From NCBI RefSeq assembly GCF_020559915.1, contig NZ_JAJCLZ010000028.1, positions 1 through 23,864 on the forward strand: 23,864 bases of DNA, in the 5' to 3' direction. Of the stretch, positions 21,589 to 23,864 are shown piece after piece (positions within the stretch are counted from its first letter, which is position 1; every line of letters starts with the position of its first letter). The position numbers and the translations under genes are program-made. A model generated the notes under the pieces. It worked only from the letters and a program-made list of their open reading frames with translations, was not told the DNA's origin and did no database searches. The DNA comes from Ruminococcus sp. 210702-SL.1.03 (GTDB lineage Bacteria; Bacillota; Clostridia; Oscillospirales; Ruminococcaceae).

Positions 21589-23814
21589 ATGTCGCAGCTT
21601 ATCGTTACGAGCCGTTATCTGAAAAGCGGAAATCAGAAAAATAAAACAAAACGCAGAAATTATACAAAGTATATTGCTACCCGTGAAACTGTCGAGATAC
21701 GAAGTCAAAAATTTGTTGACAGAAATGCCAATGCAACTAAAAATCAAGAGCAGCTTATTAACGACCTGATAAACGACTTTCCTGAATCCAAAAGATACCT
21801 TGAGTATGAGGACTATGAAAGAGAGCCGACCATTGAGAATGCCGGTGAATTGATAAGCACGATAGTAGAACGCAATGCAGACGTGGTTGGAAACCGACAG
21901 AATTTTGTCGGATATATGGCTATGCGTCCGGGCGTTGAAAAGAGAGGTTCGCACGGCTTGTTTAACGAAAAGAACGAGCCTATAATTCTGAATCAAGCGG
22001 CAAATGAGATAGCTGAACATAAAGGCAATGTTTGGTCACACGTTGTTTCACTTCGCCGTGAAGATGCAGTAAGGCTTGGCTATGATAATTCGGACGCTTG
22101 GCGTGAGCTTGTCAAAAGGCATATCTCAGATATTGCAAAAGCACAGAATATCCCTCTTTGCAATTTGAAGTGGTACGCCGCTTACCACGATACTACTCAT
22201 CATCCTCATATCCATTTGCTTGTTTATTCAACAAATCCAAAGCAAGGATTTCTGACAAAGGCGGGTATAGATAAGATACGTTCAGCATTTGCAAATGATA
22301 TTTTTCACGATGATCTGCAAAGCATTTATCAGGAACAGACAGTAAGCCGTGATGAATTGAAAGCGGTTTCCAAAAACGAATTTGAAAGCATTGTAAATAG
22401 GATCGCAAGTAATGATCATACAGATCCACAGCTTGGAGAACTTATCAGAAAACTATATATCCAGTTACAGAATGTGAAAGGCAAAAAAGTTTACGGCTAT
22501 CTTCCAAAGGAGATAAAGGAAACCGTCAATAAAATATTTTCAGAGCTTGCAAAAGATGAGAACATACGGCAGCTCTATGACAAATGGTGCAGCTTGGAGC
22601 GGTTGAAGTGCAAGACTTATACGCAAAAGGAAAAAGAACTGCCTTCGCTTACCGACAATAAGGTTTTTCAGCCTGTCCGGAATATGATAATTCGTACAGT
22701 ACTTAATATGAAACCCTTTGATGTAAATACTGAAATTGAAGGTTCTGAACCAAATGATGAATACATTGATAATACGCCTCAGAATGTGTTACCTCTGTTT
22801 GATGAAGCAGAACCGTTGGAAGAGAAAGAAATAGACGAATCGGCTGCGGCAATAAAATACTATATCAAATGGAATGATCAATACAAAAAAGCCTGCAAGC
22901 TTATCTATGGTAAAGACGCTAAGCTCAATGATTTTAAGAAAGCTGAACAGCTTTTGTTATCTGAATCACAGCGTGGGAATGTTTTGGCTGATTACGATCT
23001 TGGAAAGCTTTATTCTACCGACAAACTTGGCGAAAGAAACGAAGAAACGTCTATTGCGAAATACACACGGGCTTTGCAGGGCTTTTTGCAAATAGAACCA
23101 AACTCAAAGAAATTAAAGCCATATGTTCAGTATCGTATTGGTAAAATGTTTTGTTATGGTCTTGGTACGGAGCAGGATTATGAAAAAGCCTTTGAGTGGT
23201 TTGAAAGATCGGCAAAACAGAAAAACAAGTTTGCTCAGTTCAGCCTTGCAAATCTGTATTACTATGGCAGCGGTATAGAGAAAGATCTGTCGCAGGCTTT
23301 TTTGTGGTATCAGAAATCATCTTCGCAGGGACAGCCTTATGCGGCTTATTCTATCGCTCAAATGTACAGATATGGAGAGTATGTAACCAAAGATAACGAT
23401 ACAGCACAGAGATATTACCAACAAGCTTTGTCGGGATTTTTGAAAATCGAAAACAATGATATGGCGAACGACGATCTCTTTTACAAATTGGGACAGATGT
23501 TCAAGCTTGGACTTGGAACAAACTCAGACGTTACAAAAGCGATCGAATACTTCAGACGTTCAGCTGAAATGAATAACAAGAACGGCTTGTTTGAGTATGG
23601 CAAAGCACTTTTGATAGGTGAACACATTCCGCAGAATACAGATAGTGCAGTAAAATTGCTTGAGAAAGCTGTCAAACTTAAAAACAGCAATGCAAAAAGA
23701 TTTCTTGCCCTTGAATATATTTCAGGAGAGCATTTGGAACAGGACATTGAAAAAGGAATAGCCTTGCTTACCGAGTGTGCGGACAGCGGGGATGTCATTG
23801 CTAGTTACAGATGA
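21589..23814 (+). CDS. MobP3-type relaxase with C-terminal Sel1 repeats, apparently truncated at the C-terminus
   Basis: The start is ATG 21589 after AAGGAAGGTG (21575-21584); 741 residues. The N-terminus TSRYLKSG...NYTKYIATRETVE and HVVSLRREDAVRLG fit the MobP3 family. The HUH metal site is clear in YHDTTHHPHIHLL: His200, Asp201, His205, His207, His209. This enzyme nicks oriT and pilots the strand through VirD4. From about residue 420 the protein carries Sel1-like repeats (AxYxLGxxYxxGxGxxxDxxKAxxWxxxAA), for example YYYGSGIEKDLSQAFLWYQK, probably for protein contacts. The last residues, CADSGDVIASYR, stop just as a new repeat should begin, so the tail is probably cut short. The HUH core is complete and the enzyme could still be active. 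Confidence 0.88.
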   Translation: MSQLIVTSRYLKSGNQKNKTKRRNYTKYIATRETVEIRSQKFVDRNANATKNQEQLINDLINDFPESKRYLEYEDYEREPTIENAGELISTIVERNADVVGNRQNFVGYMAMRPGVEKRGSHGLFNEKNEPIILNQAANEIAEHKGNVWSHVVSLRREDAVRLGYDNSDAWRELVKRHISDIAKAQNIPLCNLKWYAAYHDTTHHPHIHLLVYSTNPKQGFLTKAGIDKIRSAFANDIFHDDLQSIYQEQTVSRDELKAVSKNEFESIVNRIASNDHTDPQLGELIRKLYIQLQNVKGKKVYGYLPKEIKETVNKIFSELAKDENIRQLYDKWCSLERLKCKTYTQKEKELPSLTDNKVFQPVRNMIIRTVLNMKPFDVNTEIEGSEPNDEYIDNTPQNVLPLFDEAEPLEEKEIDESAAAIKYYIKWNDQYKKACKLIYGKDAKLNDFKKAEQLLLSESQRGNVLADYDLGKLYSTDKLGERNEETSIAKYTRALQGFLQIEPNSKKLKPYVQYRIGKMFCYGLGTEQDYEKAFEWFERSAKQKNKFAQFSLANLYYYGSGIEKDLSQAFLWYQKSSSQGQPYAAYSIAQMYRYGEYVTKDNDTAQRYYQQALSGFLKIENNDMANDDLFYKLGQMFKLGLGTNSDVTKAIEYFRRSAEMNNKNGLFEYGKALLIGEHIPQNTDSAVKLLEKAVKLKNSNAKRFLALEYISGEHLEQDIEKGIALLTECADSGDVIASYR

Positions 23815-23825
23815 TATAGTATAAT
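23798..23825 (+). promoter_or_regulatory. Candidate promoter at the relaxase 3' end
   Basis: TTGCTA (23798-23803), a 16-base spacer and TATAAT (23820-23825). It overlaps the relaxase stop. It is weaker than the next promoter. Confidence 0.35.
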
Positions 23826-23830
23826 AAAAC

Positions 23831-23859
23831 TTGACACTCCAACCTCAAAGAAGTAAAAT
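23831..23859 (+). promoter_or_regulatory. Near-consensus promoter facing out of the window
   Basis: TTGACA (23831-23836), exactly 17 bases, then TAAAAT (23854-23859). It is the best -35 in the window and lies 17 bases after the relaxase stop. The gene it drives would be just beyond the window end. Confidence 0.6.
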
Positions 23860-23864
23860 AGAAA

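Noticed and set aside
1..23864. CRISPR arrays, tRNA or rRNA genes, complete insertion sequences
   Set aside because: No regular direct-repeat array, no tRNA-like cloverleaf with conserved arms and no transposase were seen on either strand by eye.

Overview
The window looks like most of an integrative and conjugative element (ICE) from a Gram-positive gut clostridium. Oscillospiraceae, perhaps Ruminococcus, is the best guess. The evidence is the set of families (a Cna-B/SpaA surface protein with a class B sortase, TraG/VirD4, TrbL, PrgI/VirB3, VirB4, a DUF6103-type protein, a MobP3-type relaxase with Sel1 repeats), strong AGGAGG-type ribosome sites and mid-to-low GC. The host assignment is inference. 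No rRNA, tRNA or CRISPR was seen.

Region 1 (1-13182, + strand) is the transfer operon. It starts inside a Cna-B repeat surface protein (5' end cut by the window), then sortase B, a small VirB2-like membrane protein, a lipoprotein, a DUF3991/TOPRIM primase-like protein, the VirD4 coupling protein, a small winged-HTH protein, TrbL/VirB6, PrgI/VirB3, a VirB4-associated protein, VirB4, a VirB1-position NlpC/P60-like protein whose catalytic Cys appears to be replaced, a DUF6103-like protein and a ribbon-helix-helix protein. Most genes overlap or are a few bases apart. Two things break the pattern. One is an inverted-repeat-rich gap (4694-4856) before VirD4. The other is a foreign-looking unit (7852-8470) with its own promoter, a frameshifted gene and its own terminator, between TrbL and PrgI.

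Region 2 (13189-20307) is cargo and is visibly richer in A+T. On the minus strand there is a Kiwa-like pair: kwaB-like (DUF4868-like) preceded by the last ~70 codons of a kwaA-like membrane protein whose 5' part is gone. At that break begins, on the plus strand, a 783-residue fusion of a GT4 glycosyltransferase and an APH-like phosphotransferase, followed 2 bases later by a PIG-L/LmbE deacetylase. Converging on the deacetylase, with an 11-base overlap of the 3' ends, is a 988-residue minus-strand protein with an Mrr-like nuclease, a P-loop STAND-type NTPase and a TPR-like tail, i.e. Avs-like architecture. So the cargo is a defence-type island with a small glycoconjugate-like module inside it.

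Region 3 (20308-23864) holds divergent promoters, a XerC/D-type tyrosine recombinase and the MobP3 relaxase. The relaxase ends in the middle of a Sel1 repeat, right before a near-consensus promoter facing out of the window, which suggests a junction close to the window edge.

The most interesting candidates are the GT4-kinase/PIG-L module, the Avs-like STAND nuclease, the broken Kiwa locus, the probable NlpC/P60 pseudoenzyme and the autonomous unit with a U-run slippery site inside the transfer operon.
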